DNA of 64,000 nucleotides, taken from assembly GCF_004330295.1 (NCBI RefSeq), contig NZ_SJOJ01000016.1:1-64000 (forward strand). Reading direction: 5' to 3'. The notes beneath the pieces were generated by a model. The model did not search any database. It saw only the letters and a list, made by a program, of their open reading frames with translations, and had not been told where the DNA came from. The stretch's first letter is position 1; every line of letters starts with the position of its first letter. The translations under genes and the position numbers were made by a program. Source of the stretch: Rahnella victoriana. Its GTDB lineage: Bacteria > Pseudomonadota > Gammaproteobacteria > Enterobacterales > Enterobacteriaceae. Positions 16,826 to 28,054 of the stretch are shown in pieces.

Positions 16826-18760
16826 ATGCGATTTACTACCAGACTCTCGGCACTGATGACGATGTTAGTCGCGCTGGCAATGTTACTGATGTTGCTCGGC
16901 GTCACTTTCAGCTTTATCTACCTGAACAAACAAGACACTGAACAACATCTTCAGGCACTTGCCACGACCTATGATCAGGCATTGCTGACCCATACGCCTG
17001 CCGAAGCCCGGCGCTGGATGCCGCAGGCGATGCGCATGCTCGACATCACGGATATCGACGTCAAACTCGATAACGCCACCATTTATGAATACCACGAGCG
17101 TCCGGATTTACACCGTTCGTGGGACAGCGTGATGCCGGAATATGACACCGCCATTATCCCGCTGATGCAAAACCACGCCATGACGCTGCATATTTCCTAT
17201 GTCGATCCGGTCAGCAGCTATATCCGCTCCCTGCGTTCTACCTTCACGATTGGTCTCGCCATTCTGGCCATGCTCGCCATGCTGCTGCTCAGTTTCCGTT
17301 GGCTGAGAAAAGAAACGGACGGCGTGGAAAAACTGGAAGACCGTGCAGTGCGGATTTTGCGCGGTGAACGTGAAGGTTTAACCGGCGATGTGGGCGAATG
17401 GCCGCATTCTGCCAGCAGCGCGATCGACCGTCTGCTGGGGGATCTGAATGAAGCGCGCGAACAGCGCAGCCGGGTGGATACCCTGATCCGCGCGTACGCC
17501 CAGCAGGATGCCCAAACCGGACTGAGCAACCGCCTGTTCTTTGATAATCAGCTGGCGACGCAACTGGAAGAAAAGGGCGCGCACGGCGTGCTGATGTTAT
17601 TACGCCTGCCTGATTTCGACACCATGCGCGAAACGCACGGTCAGACGATCGTCGAGGAACTGCGTTCGGCGATGGTCAATCTGTTATCCACCTTTGTCAT
17701 GCGTCATGTTGATGCCTTGCTGGCGCGCTATTTCCACAGTGATTTTGCCGTGCTGTTACCCCACCGCACATTAAAAGAAGCGGAAGTGATGGCCGGTCAG
17801 CTGGTCAATGCGCTTGGTGTTTTGCCCACGTCTTCGCTGATCGACCGTGAAGCTCTGATGTACATCGGGATCAGTGCTTATCGTTTTGGCCAGACGCCGG
17901 ATCAGGTGATGGACATGGCGGAACAGGCCACGCGGCATGCGGCTTTCCAGGGCAGCAACAGCTGGTTTATCTACGACAAAAATGTGCCGGAAAAAGGCCG
18001 CGGCAGTGTGCGCTGGCGGACCTTGCTGGAAAATACCCTGGCGCGCGGCGGCCCGCGCCTTTATCAGAAACCGGCCTTCACCCGCGATCACAAACAAGAT
18101 CACCGTGAGATCCAGCGACGCGTCTTCGACGGTGAGCAGGAGCTGCTGGCCGCCGAGTTTATTCCGCTGGTGGTGCAGTTCGGCTTATCGCAAAGTTTCG
18201 ACCGGGTGATGTTAAGTCAGATTATTCCGTTACTTAACCGCTGGCCGGACGAAACGTTGGCATTTCACCTGACGGTTGATTCATTATTGCAGCGCTCATT
18301 TGTACGCTGGTTACGCGATACCTTGCTGCAATGCGAAAGAACTCAACGAAATCGAATATTGATTGAACTTGCAGAGGCGGATCTCTGTCAACATACCGAC
18401 CGGCTGCGTCCTGCGATCAGATTGCTGCAGGGTTTAGGCTGTCGTCTGGCGGTTTCACAGGCCGGACTGACGGTGGTCAGCACCTCTTATCTGAAAACTT
18501 TCCCGGTGGAGAGAGTCAAACTTCACCCCGGCTTAGTGCGCGATATTGATAAAAGGGTAGAGAATCAACTTTTTGTCCAAAGCCTGCTCAGTGCATGCGA
18601 AGGGACTCAGGCGCTGGTATTTGCCTCCGGCGTGCGGACAAAAGAGGAGTGGGCCGTCCTGCTGAAAAGCGGGATCCACGGCGGTCAGGGCGATTTCTTT
18701 GCCGGTCCGGAGCCTGTTGAACCGGTCGGTAAAAAATATTCACACAACCGCGATGTTTAA
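16826..18760 (+). CDS. csrD: CsrD, regulator of CsrB/CsrC sRNA turnover
   Basis: Membrane-bound protein that targets the CsrB and CsrC sRNAs for RNase E decay, thereby releasing CsrA, 644 residues. Two N-terminal membrane helices (about 10-32 and 132-155) bracket a periplasmic domain. These are followed by a HAMP-like linker, a degenerate GGDEF domain (about 220-385; the signature reads HSDF) and a degenerate EAL domain (about 390-640; EAL motif replaced). Degeneracy of both motifs is diagnostic of CsrD, which neither makes nor degrades c-di-GMP. It precedes mreB as in E. coli. Confidence 0.94.
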   Translation: MRFTTRLSALMTMLVALAMLLMLLGVTFSFIYLNKQDTEQHLQALATTYDQALLTHTPAEARRWMPQAMRMLDITDIDVKLDNATIYEYHERPDLHRSWDSVMPEYDTAIIPLMQNHAMTLHISYVDPVSSYIRSLRSTFTIGLAILAMLAMLLLSFRWLRKETDGVEKLEDRAVRILRGEREGLTGDVGEWPHSASSAIDRLLGDLNEAREQRSRVDTLIRAYAQQDAQTGLSNRLFFDNQLATQLEEKGAHGVLMLLRLPDFDTMRETHGQTIVEELRSAMVNLLSTFVMRHVDALLARYFHSDFAVLLPHRTLKEAEVMAGQLVNALGVLPTSSLIDREALMYIGISAYRFGQTPDQVMDMAEQATRHAAFQGSNSWFIYDKNVPEKGRGSVRWRTLLENTLARGGPRLYQKPAFTRDHKQDHREIQRRVFDGEQELLAAEFIPLVVQFGLSQSFDRVMLSQIIPLLNRWPDETLAFHLTVDSLLQRSFVRWLRDTLLQCERTQRNRILIELAEADLCQHTDRLRPAIRLLQGLGCRLAVSQAGLTVVSTSYLKTFPVERVKLHPGLVRDIDKRVENQLFVQSLLSACEGTQALVFASGVRTKEEWAVLLKSGIHGGQGDFFAGPEPVEPVGKKYSHNRDV

Positions 18761-20158
<1,398 letters not shown>

Positions 20159-20182
20159 TCCCAGCGAAGACGTGTGGTTTTG

Positions 20183-20211
20183 AATAAGGCTTGTTTGAAG
20201 CAAGCCTTATT
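20183..20211 (+). terminator. 11-bp stem-loop between mreB and mreC
   Basis: AATAAGGCTTG pairs perfectly with CAAGCCTTATT around a seven-base loop. The tail TGCTGTAAAC has no U-tract, so it is more likely a partial terminator or a 3'-end stabiliser of mreB mRNA. No other feature was recognised in the 20159-20432 gap. Confidence 0.6.
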
Positions 20212-20432
20212 GCTGTAAACGACATCAGTCTGTCCGGGAAGGTGGTTGTCCGTCAGGTAAAACCTGCAACGTGAAGTGTGCAGTGTTCAATGTGGATCCG
20301 CGCAAACACTGGCTGAGCGATGATGCTTTGCCGGTGCTTTGGCTATCCCATGAGATTGCCGCCTTTTCTGTCAGGTGAAGTCTTTACTTCGACTGGCTGA
20401 AACCTTCTGTTGCCGAGGAACTCGCATATTTT

Positions 20433-21440
20433 ATGAAGCCAATTTTTAGCAGGGGACCTTCCCTGCAGCTGCGACTTTTTTTGGCTATTCTCACGGCCAT
20501 TGTCCTGATTGTTGCCGACAGTAAAATAGGTACGTTTGTTAAAATTCGCACCTATATGGATACTGCCGTCAGTCCCTTCTATTTTTTGTCGAATGCCCCG
20601 CGTGAATTTTTAGATCAGGTCTCCTCGACCTTTGCCACACGTGGTCAGCTGGAACTGGAAAACCGTGCCCTGCGCCAGGAATTGTTGCTGAAAAACAGCG
20701 ACCTGATGCTGCTCGGCCAGTACAAACAGGAAAATGCCCGTTTGCGTGAACTGCTGGGATCACCGCTGCGTCAGGATGAGCACAAAATGGTGACGCAGGT
20801 TCTGTCGACCAGCAATGACCCGTACAGCGATCAGGTGGTGATCGACAAAGGCAGCAATAACGGCGTGTATATCGGGCAACCGGTGATCAGCGACAAAGGC
20901 GTTGTCGGTCAGGTGGTGGCTGTGGCCGCGCTGACCAGCCGTGTTTTGCTGATTTGTGATGCGTCACATGCGCTGCCGATTCAGGTACTGCGTAACGACA
21001 TTCGCGTTATCGCGGCCGGCAGCGGTTGTGCTGATGATCTGCAACTCGAGCATCTGCCAAGCAATACCGATATTCGTGTCGGCGATGTGCTGGTGACCTC
21101 AGGTCTGGGCGGACGTTTCCCGGAAGGTTATCCGGTGGGCGTGGTGTCTTCGGTGAAAGTCGATAACCAGCGTGCTTACACCGTGATTCAGGCGCGTCCG
21201 ACCGCCGGTCTGCAACGTCTGCGTTATCTGTTGTTGCTGTGGGGTTCTGACCGTAACGGCGAGCATCCGCTGCCGCCGGATGAAGTCCATCGCGTGGCGA
21301 ACGAACGCCTGATGCAGATGATGCCGCAGGTATTGCCGCCTCCGGGCGATATGGGGCCGCCTGCGCCGGTTCCTCCTCCGGCAACCGGCACCGTGACGGC
21401 GCCAGTCAGCGCTCCGGCAGTACAGGGAGCGACGCAATGA
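20433..21440 (+). CDS. mreC: MreC, rod-shape-determining protein
   Basis: Bitopic inner-membrane protein of the elongasome that links MreB to RodA/PBP2, 335 residues. A short cytoplasmic N-terminus is followed by one membrane helix ([19 protein letters not shown]), a coiled-coil (about 65-110) and a periplasmic beta-barrel domain (about 110-270). The Pro/Ala-rich C-terminal tail is shorter than in E. coli MreC (367 residues). The stop overlaps the mreD start by four bases, so translation is coupled. Confidence 0.96.
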   Translation: MKPIFSRGPSLQLRLFLAILTAIVLIVADSKIGTFVKIRTYMDTAVSPFYFLSNAPREFLDQVSSTFATRGQLELENRALRQELLLKNSDLMLLGQYKQENARLRELLGSPLRQDEHKMVTQVLSTSNDPYSDQVVIDKGSNNGVYIGQPVISDKGVVGQVVAVAALTSRVLLICDASHALPIQVLRNDIRVIAAGSGCADDLQLEHLPSNTDIRVGDVLVTSGLGGRFPEGYPVGVVSSVKVDNQRAYTVIQARPTAGLQRLRYLLLLWGSDRNGEHPLPPDEVHRVANERLMQMMPQVLPPPGDMGPPAPVPPPATGTVTAPVSAPAVQGATQ

Positions 21441-21925
21441 ACAGTTACCGGAGCCACGGACGTTGGATTATTTGGCTATCCTTCTTAATAGCCATGCTGC
21501 TGCAGGTGATGCCGTGGCCCGAACAGCTCTATATGTTCAGGCCGTCATGGCTGATGCTGATCCTGATTTACTGGGTGATGGCGTTACCGCATCGCGTCAA
21601 CGTGGGTACCGGTTTTATTGTCGGTTTCATTATGGATCTGATCCTGGGATCGACTCTGGGCATCCGGGCATTGGCGTTTGCCATCACGGCCTATCTGGTC
21701 GCGTTCAAATTCCAGTTATTCCGTAATCTGGCGCTGTGGCAACAAGCACTGATTGTCATGGTGCTTTCGCTGGCGGTGGACGTCATGGTGTTCTGGGGTG
21801 AATTTCTGGTGGTCAACGTGTCGTTCCGCCCGGAAGTTTTCTGGAGCAGTGTGGTTGATGGCGTTCTCTGGCCGTGGCTGTTCCTGCTGATGCGTAAAAT
21901 TCGCCGTCAGTTTGCTGTGCAATGA
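21437..21925 (+). CDS. mreD: MreD, rod-shape-determining membrane protein
   Basis: Polytopic inner-membrane protein of the elongation complex, 162 residues, identical in length to E. coli. There are five to six hydrophobic segments with the family features [23 protein letters not shown] and [13 protein letters not shown]. It overlaps mreC by four bases (ATGA) and is followed seven bases later by the maf start codon. Confidence 0.95.
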   Translation: MNSYRSHGRWIIWLSFLIAMLLQVMPWPEQLYMFRPSWLMLILIYWVMALPHRVNVGTGFIVGFIMDLILGSTLGIRALAFAITAYLVAFKFQLFRNLALWQQALIVMVLSLAVDVMVFWGEFLVVNVSFRPEVFWSSVVDGVLWPWLFLLMRKIRRQFAVQ

Positions 21926-21932
21926 GGATGTT

Positions 21933-22526
21933 ATGACCGCACTTTATCTGGCTTCCGGTTCGCCGCGCCGCCGTGAATTACTGGCCCTGCTGGAGCAGCC
22001 TTTTGAACGTCTGGTCACCGACGTTGCCGAAGAGCGCCAGCCTGATGAAGCGCCGCAAGCTTACGTATTACGGCTGGCGAAAGAGAAAGCGCAGGCCGGT
22101 GTGGCGGTAGCAACAGAGGATCTGCCGGTGCTCGGCGCCGATACGATTGTGGTCCTCGACGGTAAAGTGTTGGAAAAGCCGCGTGACGAAGCGCAAGCCG
22201 CTGTTATGCTTAACTCATTGTCCGGCAGACAGCATCAGGTGATGACCGCCATTGCGTTTGCCGACAGGCGGGATTGCCTCAATACGTTGGTTGTGACCGA
22301 TGTCACCTTCCGTTCACTATCCCCGGATGACATTGCACATTATATTCTGAGCGGTGAGCCCATGGATAAAGCGGGCGCTTATGGTATTCAGGGAAAGGGC
22401 GGTTGTTTCGTCCGTGAAATTCGCGGCAGTTACTATGCAGTGGTGGGTCTTCCTCTGGTGGAAACCCAGGAACTGCTAAATGAATTTTCTGCCTTACGCG
22501 AGCTTAGGAGAAAACATGACAGCTGA
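21933..22526 (+). CDS. yhdE: YhdE/Maf nucleoside triphosphate pyrophosphatase
   Basis: House-cleaning enzyme of the Maf family that hydrolyses dTTP, UTP and modified pyrimidine triphosphates to the monophosphates, 197 residues. The N-terminal [14 protein letters not shown] motif binds the substrate phosphate. [12 protein letters not shown] supplies the catalytic Asp, and [13 protein letters not shown] is also conserved. The ATG at 21933 was preferred to one seven codons upstream because GAGGATGTT precedes it. Its 3' end overlaps rng by 11 bases. Confidence 0.93.
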   Translation: MTALYLASGSPRRRELLALLEQPFERLVTDVAEERQPDEAPQAYVLRLAKEKAQAGVAVATEDLPVLGADTIVVLDGKVLEKPRDEAQAAVMLNSLSGRQHQVMTAIAFADRRDCLNTLVVTDVTFRSLSPDDIAHYILSGEPMDKAGAYGIQGKGGCFVREIRGSYYAVVGLPLVETQELLNEFSALRELRRKHDS

Positions 22527-23985
22527 ATTACTGGTCAATGTCACCCCGTCTGAAACCCGCGTGGCCTACATTGACGGTGGCATTCTGCAGGAAATCCATA
22601 TTGAGCGTGAGACCAAGCGCGGGATTGCCGGCAACATTTATAAAGGACGTATCAGCCGGGTTTTGCCTGGCATGCAGGCCGCTTTTGTCGATATCGGCCT
22701 TGAAAAAGCGGCGTTTTTGCACGCGTCCGACATCATGCCGCACACCGAATGCGTGGCGCGTGATGAGCAGAAAAATTTCCATGTGCGTGATATCGCCGAG
22801 CTGGTGCATCAGGGACAGGATCTGATGGTGCAGGTGGTGAAAGATCCGCTCGGCACCAAAGGCGCACGCCTGACCACTGACATTACGCTGCCTTCCCGCT
22901 ATCTGGTGTTTATGCCCGGCGCGTCACACGTGGGTGTGTCGCAGCGTATAGAAAGCGAAGCGGAGCGCGACCGCCTTAAACGTATCGTCTCGGAATATTG
23001 TGATGAGCACGGCGGCTATATTATCCGCACGGCGGCCGAAGGCGTGGGCGAAGAAGAACTTAAGCAGGATGCGGCCTACCTGAAACGCTTGTGGACCAAG
23101 GTGATGGAGCGCAAACGTCGCAACAAAACCAAGTGCAAGCTGTATGGCGAACTGGCGCTGGCGCACCGTGTGCTGCGTGATTTTGCCGGTGAAGCACTGG
23201 ATCGTATCCGCGTGGACTCCCGCCTGACCTATGAATTGCTGGTGGAGTTCACCAGCGAATACATGCCTGAAATGACCAGTAAGCTGGAGCATTACAGCGG
23301 CAAGCAGCCCATTTTCGATTTGTTCGATGTGGAGAACGAGATCCAGCGCGCGCTCGAGCGCAAGGTGGAACTCAAGTCCGGCGGTTATCTGATTATCGAC
23401 CAGACCGAAGCCATGACCACCGTGGATATCAACACCGGTGCGTTTGTCGGCCATCGCAATCTGGAAGACACCATTTTTAACACCAACACCGAAGCGACAC
23501 AGGCTATTGCCCGTCAGCTGCGACTGCGCAATCTCGGCGGCATCATCATCATCGACTTCATTGATATGTCGAATGAAGATCACCGCCGTCGCGTGTTGCA
23601 CAGCCTTGAGCAGGCGCTGTCGAAAGACCGCGTGAAAACCGGCATTCATGGTTTCTCGGCGCTCGGTCTGGTGGAAATGACCCGTAAACGCACCCGTGAA
23701 AGCGTCGAACATGTGTTGTGCAGCGATTGCCCGACCTGTCATGCGCGCGGCACGGTGAAAACCGTGGAAACCGTCTGCTATGAAATTCTGCGTGAAATCG
23801 TGCGTGTGCATCATGCGTATGATTCCGACCGTTTCCTGGTCTATGCGTCTGCGGCCGTCGGTGAGGCGCTCAAGGGAGAGGAATCCCATGCACTGGCCGA
23901 AGTGGAAATCTTCGTCGGTAAGCAGGTCAAAGTGCAGATTGAGCCGCTCTACAGTCAGGAACAGTTCGACGTCGTCATGATGTGA
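22516..23985 (+). CDS. rng: RNase G
   Basis: Endoribonuclease of the RNase E/G family that matures the 5' end of 16S rRNA and decays some mRNAs, 489 residues as in E. coli. It has an N-terminal S1 domain (about 38-128), the 5'-sensor and the DNase-I-like catalytic domain with conserved Asp residues ([13 protein letters not shown] and IIIIDFIDM). The zinc-link motif CPTCHARG is present. The ATG at 22516 has a strong TTAGGAG ribosome-binding site inside the end of maf. The longer upstream frame is just overlap. Confidence 0.96.
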   Translation: MTAELLVNVTPSETRVAYIDGGILQEIHIERETKRGIAGNIYKGRISRVLPGMQAAFVDIGLEKAAFLHASDIMPHTECVARDEQKNFHVRDIAELVHQGQDLMVQVVKDPLGTKGARLTTDITLPSRYLVFMPGASHVGVSQRIESEAERDRLKRIVSEYCDEHGGYIIRTAAEGVGEEELKQDAAYLKRLWTKVMERKRRNKTKCKLYGELALAHRVLRDFAGEALDRIRVDSRLTYELLVEFTSEYMPEMTSKLEHYSGKQPIFDLFDVENEIQRALERKVELKSGGYLIIDQTEAMTTVDINTGAFVGHRNLEDTIFNTNTEATQAIARQLRLRNLGGIIIIDFIDMSNEDHRRRVLHSLEQALSKDRVKTGIHGFSALGLVEMTRKRTRESVEHVLCSDCPTCHARGTVKTVETVCYEILREIVRVHHAYDSDRFLVYASAAVGEALKGEESHALAEVEIFVGKQVKVQIEPLYSQEQFDVVMM

Positions 23986-24083
23986 TCAGATGGCTATTCG
24001 CCTGAAGCATCAGGAAGTTAAAGGTTTCCATTGCCGTCTGTGCGGGTGAAAACCGGCATGGAATGGAAAACAAGGAGAGAGGT

Positions 24084-27000
24084 TTGAGGCGACTGCCCGG
24101 TATCTTATTAACCACCAGCGCAACCCTTGTCGTGATAGTGGCTTTGGTGATCAGTGGCCTGCGTCTGGCATTGCCTCAGCTGACCCGCTTTCAGGATCAG
24201 CTGGTCGGGAAAGTCGAGGCGGTCACCGGCGTACCGATCGAATTGTCGCAAGTCAGCGCGAGCTGGAAAACCTTTGGCCCGGTTATGGAGATCCGTGGCC
24301 TGCAGGTGACCTTACCGGACGCCAAATGGCAGGTTCAGCGCATCACCATGGCGCTGGACGTCTGGCAATCGCTGCTGCACCTGCGCTGGCAGTTCCGCGA
24401 TCTCACCTTCTACAATCTGCAACTCGATCTCAACACCCCGCTGGGTGGCGATGCCAATAAAGGCAGCGGCATCAAGCCGGGGCGTGTCAGCGATATTTTC
24501 CTGCGGCAGGTCGACCATTTCGATCTGCGCAACAGCCGCATTTCTTTCCCGACGCCTTCCGGCCCGCGTGCAGAATTTGATATTCCGCAGCTCACCTGGC
24601 TGAACAGTCACAACCGTCACCGTGCCGAAGGGCAGCTTAGCCTGTCGAGTTTCAACGGGCAGCACGGTGTTGTGCAATTGCGTATGGATCTCAATGACAC
24701 CAACGGTCTGCTCAATAACGGTAAAATTTACCTGCAGGCGGACGACATTGATATGAAGCCGTGGTTCAGCCGCTGGCTGCGCAGCAATACCGGTCTGGAG
24801 AATGCCAACTTCAGCCTGGCGGCGTGGCTGACCGTGCGCAACGGCGAGATTTTTGCCGGAGACGCCTTGCTGAAAAACGGTTCCGCCATCTGGAAAACCG
24901 GCACGGATGAACACCGGCTGGATGTGGATAATCTGACGCTGCACGGTAATCGTCAGGGTAATGGCTGGCAGGTCGGTACGCAGCAGCTGAACCTGAAAAC
25001 CGATGGCGTGGCCTGGCCGAAAGGTCGCCTTGAGGCGCTCTATCTGCCGGAAAATACAGATTTTCTCGGGCCGACGCAGGGTGAAGAGTTACGTATCCGC
25101 GGCACGAATTTGCAGCTGGAACGTTTAGGGCCGGTGATCCCGACGTTTTCCTTCCTGACACCGGCGCTGCTGGAACGCTGGCAGGATTTAAAACCCGCCG
25201 GTAACGTCAATCGCCTCGCGCTGGATATTCCGCTCAAACAATTGGATCAGACCCGCTTTGATGTGAACTGGCACGATGTCAGCTGGCAGCGCTGGAAACT
25301 GCTGCCGGGCATCAACCATTTCAGCGGTGGCCTGAAAGGCAGTGTGGCAGGCGGTCAGATGACCGTGAAATTGCAGGACAGCCTGCTGCCGTACGGCGAA
25401 ATGTTCCGCGCACCGCTGGATGTCAGCGCCGCGACCGGAACCTTTAACTGGACCAACGGCAAGGATGGCTGGATGCTGTCGGGCAAAGACGTGGATATAC
25501 AGGCCAATGCGCTGTGGGCCAAAGGGGATTTCCGCTACAACCAGCCAGTCAAAGGCGAACCCTGGCTGAATATTCTGGCCGGTATCCGCCTGTATGATGC
25601 GGGGCAGGCGTGGCGCTATTTCCCTGAACCGCTGATGGGCAAACATCTGGTGGATTATCTGAGCGGCGCCATTCAGGGCGGTCAGGTGGATAATGCCACG
25701 CTGACCTTTAACGGCAATCCGCATCATTTCCCGTTCAAAAAGAATGAAGGGCAGTTTGAAGTCTGGGTGCCGCTGCGCCATTCGACCTTCCAGTACCAGC
25801 CAAAATGGCCTGCGCTGACCGATCTGGATATCGATCTCGATTTCCTTAACGACGGCCTGTTTATGAAAGCCGCGCATACCAAACTGGGCAACGTTGATGG
25901 CAATAACGTGGTCGCCAATATCCCTGACTACCTGAAAGAAAAACTGTTTATCGATGCCGATCTGCACGGCTCAGGTAAAGATATCGGCGATTACTTCATG
26001 AATACGCCGCTGCACGACTCGCTGGGTTCGGCTTTACAGGAACTGCAAATCGGCGGCGATGTGAATGGTCGCTTACATCTGGATATCCCGCTGGATGGCG
26101 AGCTGGTGCGCGCCTCCGGGGGCGTCACGCTCAATGACAACAGCCTGTTTATCAAACCGCTGAACAGCAAAATCAACAATCTCAGCGGCCAGTTCAGTTA
26201 TGACAATGGCAACCTGCAAAGTAACCGGCTCACCGGCAACTGGTTCGGGCAACCGGTTAACGTGATGTTCAGTACGCAGGAACTGCCGGATGATTTCAGG
26301 GTTCAGGTCGGGCTGGATGCCAACTGGCAATTGTCCAAAATTCCGGGTCTGCCTGCGGCGGCAGCCAGCAAGATTTCCGGCGGTACGCCGTGGAAAGGCG
26401 ACGTCAATATTACCCTGCCGCACAAAGGCACGCCGACATACACCGTCGATGTGAACGCCGATCTGAAAGATGTAAGCAGTCACTTACCTGATCCACTGAG
26501 TAAGAAAGCCGGGCAAGCGATGCCGCTGGTGGTGAATGTCAAAGGCGATCTTCACAGCTTTACCCTGCAAGGCGTGCTGGCGGGCAAGGACCATTTCAAC
26601 AGCCGCTGGCTGCTGGGTAAACAGCTGAAACTGGACCGTGCGGCATGGCAGGCAAACAGCAAAAAAACGCCGCCGTTGCCGGAGGACAGCAGCCTGACGC
26701 TGCATCTGCCTGCGCTGGATGGCGAGAACTGGCTGGGCCTGCTGTCGCCGGAAAAAGCGACACAGGATACCAAAAGCAAAGTGGCCGGTTTCAGCTTCCC
26801 GCACCAGATTATCCTGACCACACCGGCACTGACGCTGGCCGGACAGGTCTGGAACGATCTGACCCTCACCTCGGTTCAGGGGCATCAGGGCATGGAAGTG
26901 ACGGCCAAAGGGAAGGAAATCGACGGCAAGCTGAACATGAATGACAACGGCCCGTGGCTGGCGAATCTGAAATATGTCTATTTCAATCCGCAATGGACCG

Positions 27001-27911
27001 TGGCGGATGTCGCCAGCAGCGACCAGCCGGCGGGCAATCCGCTGGCAGGCGATAAGATTTCGTTCTCGGGCTGGCCTGCATTGCAGCTGCGTTGTGAAGC
27101 CTGCTGGTTCCTCGGACAGAACTTCCGCAAAGTGAACGCTGACCTGACGCCGCAGGGCGATAAGCTGATGTTGCGTAACGGTCTGATTGATACCGGCGTG
27201 GCGCGCCTTGATGTGCAGGGTGACTGGACGCAGAACGGACAGGGCGAGAATACCGGCCTGAAAGGCAAAGTTGCCGGTAAAGATATTGAGCAGGCCATGT
27301 CATTCTTTGGCGTGACCACGCCACTGAAAGGCGCGCCGTTTGACGTCAACTTTGACCTGCACTGGAAATCCTTGCCGTGGAAACCGGATATCAGCACGCT
27401 GAACGGCACGCTGAAAAACACGCTGGGCAAAGGCGAAATTGCGGATGTCGGCACCGGCCGCGCCGGACAATTACTGCGTCTGGTCAGCTTCGATGCCTTA
27501 CTGCGTAAATTGCGCCTCGATTTCAGCGATACCTTTGGTCAGGGCTTCTACTTTGACTCGATCAAATCGACCGCCTGGATTAAAGACGGTGTGATGCACA
27601 CGGACGACCTGCTGATAGATGGTCTGGAAGCGGATATCGCCATCACCGGCAAGGTCAACTTCGTGAATCAGCAGCTGGATCTGGAAGCGGTGATTGCACC
27701 GGAAATTTCCGCCACGGTTGGCGTGGCGACCGCCTTCGTCATCAACCCGGTGGTCGGCGTCGCCGTCTTTGCCGCCAGTAAAGTGCTGGCGCCGCTGTGG
27801 AATAAAATCTCGCTGATCCGTTATCAGATCAGCGGCACCATTGCGGATCCGCACATCAACGAAATTCTGCGCAAACCCGTGGAGCATCCGAAAGCCGCCG
27901 CGGCACAGTAA
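24084..27911 (+). CDS. yhdP: YhdP, AsmA-like intermembrane phospholipid transporter
   Basis: Very large envelope protein, 1275 residues, of the AsmA/TamB/YhdP group. In E. coli these proteins redundantly carry phospholipids to the outer membrane. One N-terminal membrane helix (LLTTSATLVVIVALVISGLRL) is followed by a long repeating beta-groove region. The C-terminal segment FGQGFYFDSIKSTAWIKDGVMHTDDLLIDGLEADI is strongly conserved. I chose the TTG at 24084 because AAGGAG lies six bases before it and the product then begins LRRLPGILL, like E. coli MRRLPGILL. An in-frame ATG at 24063 would add seven residues and has no good ribosome-binding site. Confidence 0.93.
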   Translation: MRRLPGILLTTSATLVVIVALVISGLRLALPQLTRFQDQLVGKVEAVTGVPIELSQVSASWKTFGPVMEIRGLQVTLPDAKWQVQRITMALDVWQSLLHLRWQFRDLTFYNLQLDLNTPLGGDANKGSGIKPGRVSDIFLRQVDHFDLRNSRISFPTPSGPRAEFDIPQLTWLNSHNRHRAEGQLSLSSFNGQHGVVQLRMDLNDTNGLLNNGKIYLQADDIDMKPWFSRWLRSNTGLENANFSLAAWLTVRNGEIFAGDALLKNGSAIWKTGTDEHRLDVDNLTLHGNRQGNGWQVGTQQLNLKTDGVAWPKGRLEALYLPENTDFLGPTQGEELRIRGTNLQLERLGPVIPTFSFLTPALLERWQDLKPAGNVNRLALDIPLKQLDQTRFDVNWHDVSWQRWKLLPGINHFSGGLKGSVAGGQMTVKLQDSLLPYGEMFRAPLDVSAATGTFNWTNGKDGWMLSGKDVDIQANALWAKGDFRYNQPVKGEPWLNILAGIRLYDAGQAWRYFPEPLMGKHLVDYLSGAIQGGQVDNATLTFNGNPHHFPFKKNEGQFEVWVPLRHSTFQYQPKWPALTDLDIDLDFLNDGLFMKAAHTKLGNVDGNNVVANIPDYLKEKLFIDADLHGSGKDIGDYFMNTPLHDSLGSALQELQIGGDVNGRLHLDIPLDGELVRASGGVTLNDNSLFIKPLNSKINNLSGQFSYDNGNLQSNRLTGNWFGQPVNVMFSTQELPDDFRVQVGLDANWQLSKIPGLPAAAASKISGGTPWKGDVNITLPHKGTPTYTVDVNADLKDVSSHLPDPLSKKAGQAMPLVVNVKGDLHSFTLQGVLAGKDHFNSRWLLGKQLKLDRAAWQANSKKTPPLPEDSSLTLHLPALDGENWLGLLSPEKATQDTKSKVAGFSFPHQIILTTPALTLAGQVWNDLTLTSVQGHQGMEVTAKGKEIDGKLNMNDNGPWLANLKYVYFNPQWTVADVASSDQPAGNPLAGDKISFSGWPALQLRCEACWFLGQNFRKVNADLTPQGDKLMLRNGLIDTGVARLDVQGDWTQNGQGENTGLKGKVAGKDIEQAMSFFGVTTPLKGAPFDVNFDLHWKSLPWKPDISTLNGTLKNTLGKGEIADVGTGRAGQLLRLVSFDALLRKLRLDFSDTFGQGFYFDSIKSTAWIKDGVMHTDDLLIDGLEADIAITGKVNFVNQQLDLEAVIAPEISATVGVATAFVINPVVGVAVFAASKVLAPLWNKISLIRYQISGTIADPHINEILRKPVEHPKAAAAQ

Positions 27912-27992
27912 TCTCAGCGGCGAAGGTGGCAGGAAACCTCGTGCGGGCTGTGTTAGGCTGTAAATAACCTTGTCACAATGGATTGTCTGGCA

Positions 27993-28019
27993 GGCTGACC
28001 GTTTTTATCACGGTCAGCC
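27993..28019 (+). other. Stem-loop between yhdP and tldD
   Basis: GGCTGACCG pairs perfectly with CGGTCAGCC around TTTTTATCA. No U-tract follows. It is probably a 3'-end structure of yhdP mRNA or a weak terminator 36 bases before the tldD start codon. Confidence 0.5.
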
Positions 28020-28054
28020 CGCCGGATTGTCGTCTAAAAAGAGAGTGAACATCT

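Noticed and set aside
22924-23889. 321-codon frame antisense to rng
   Set aside because: RNase G is certain on the plus strand, and the antisense product has no recognisable motif.
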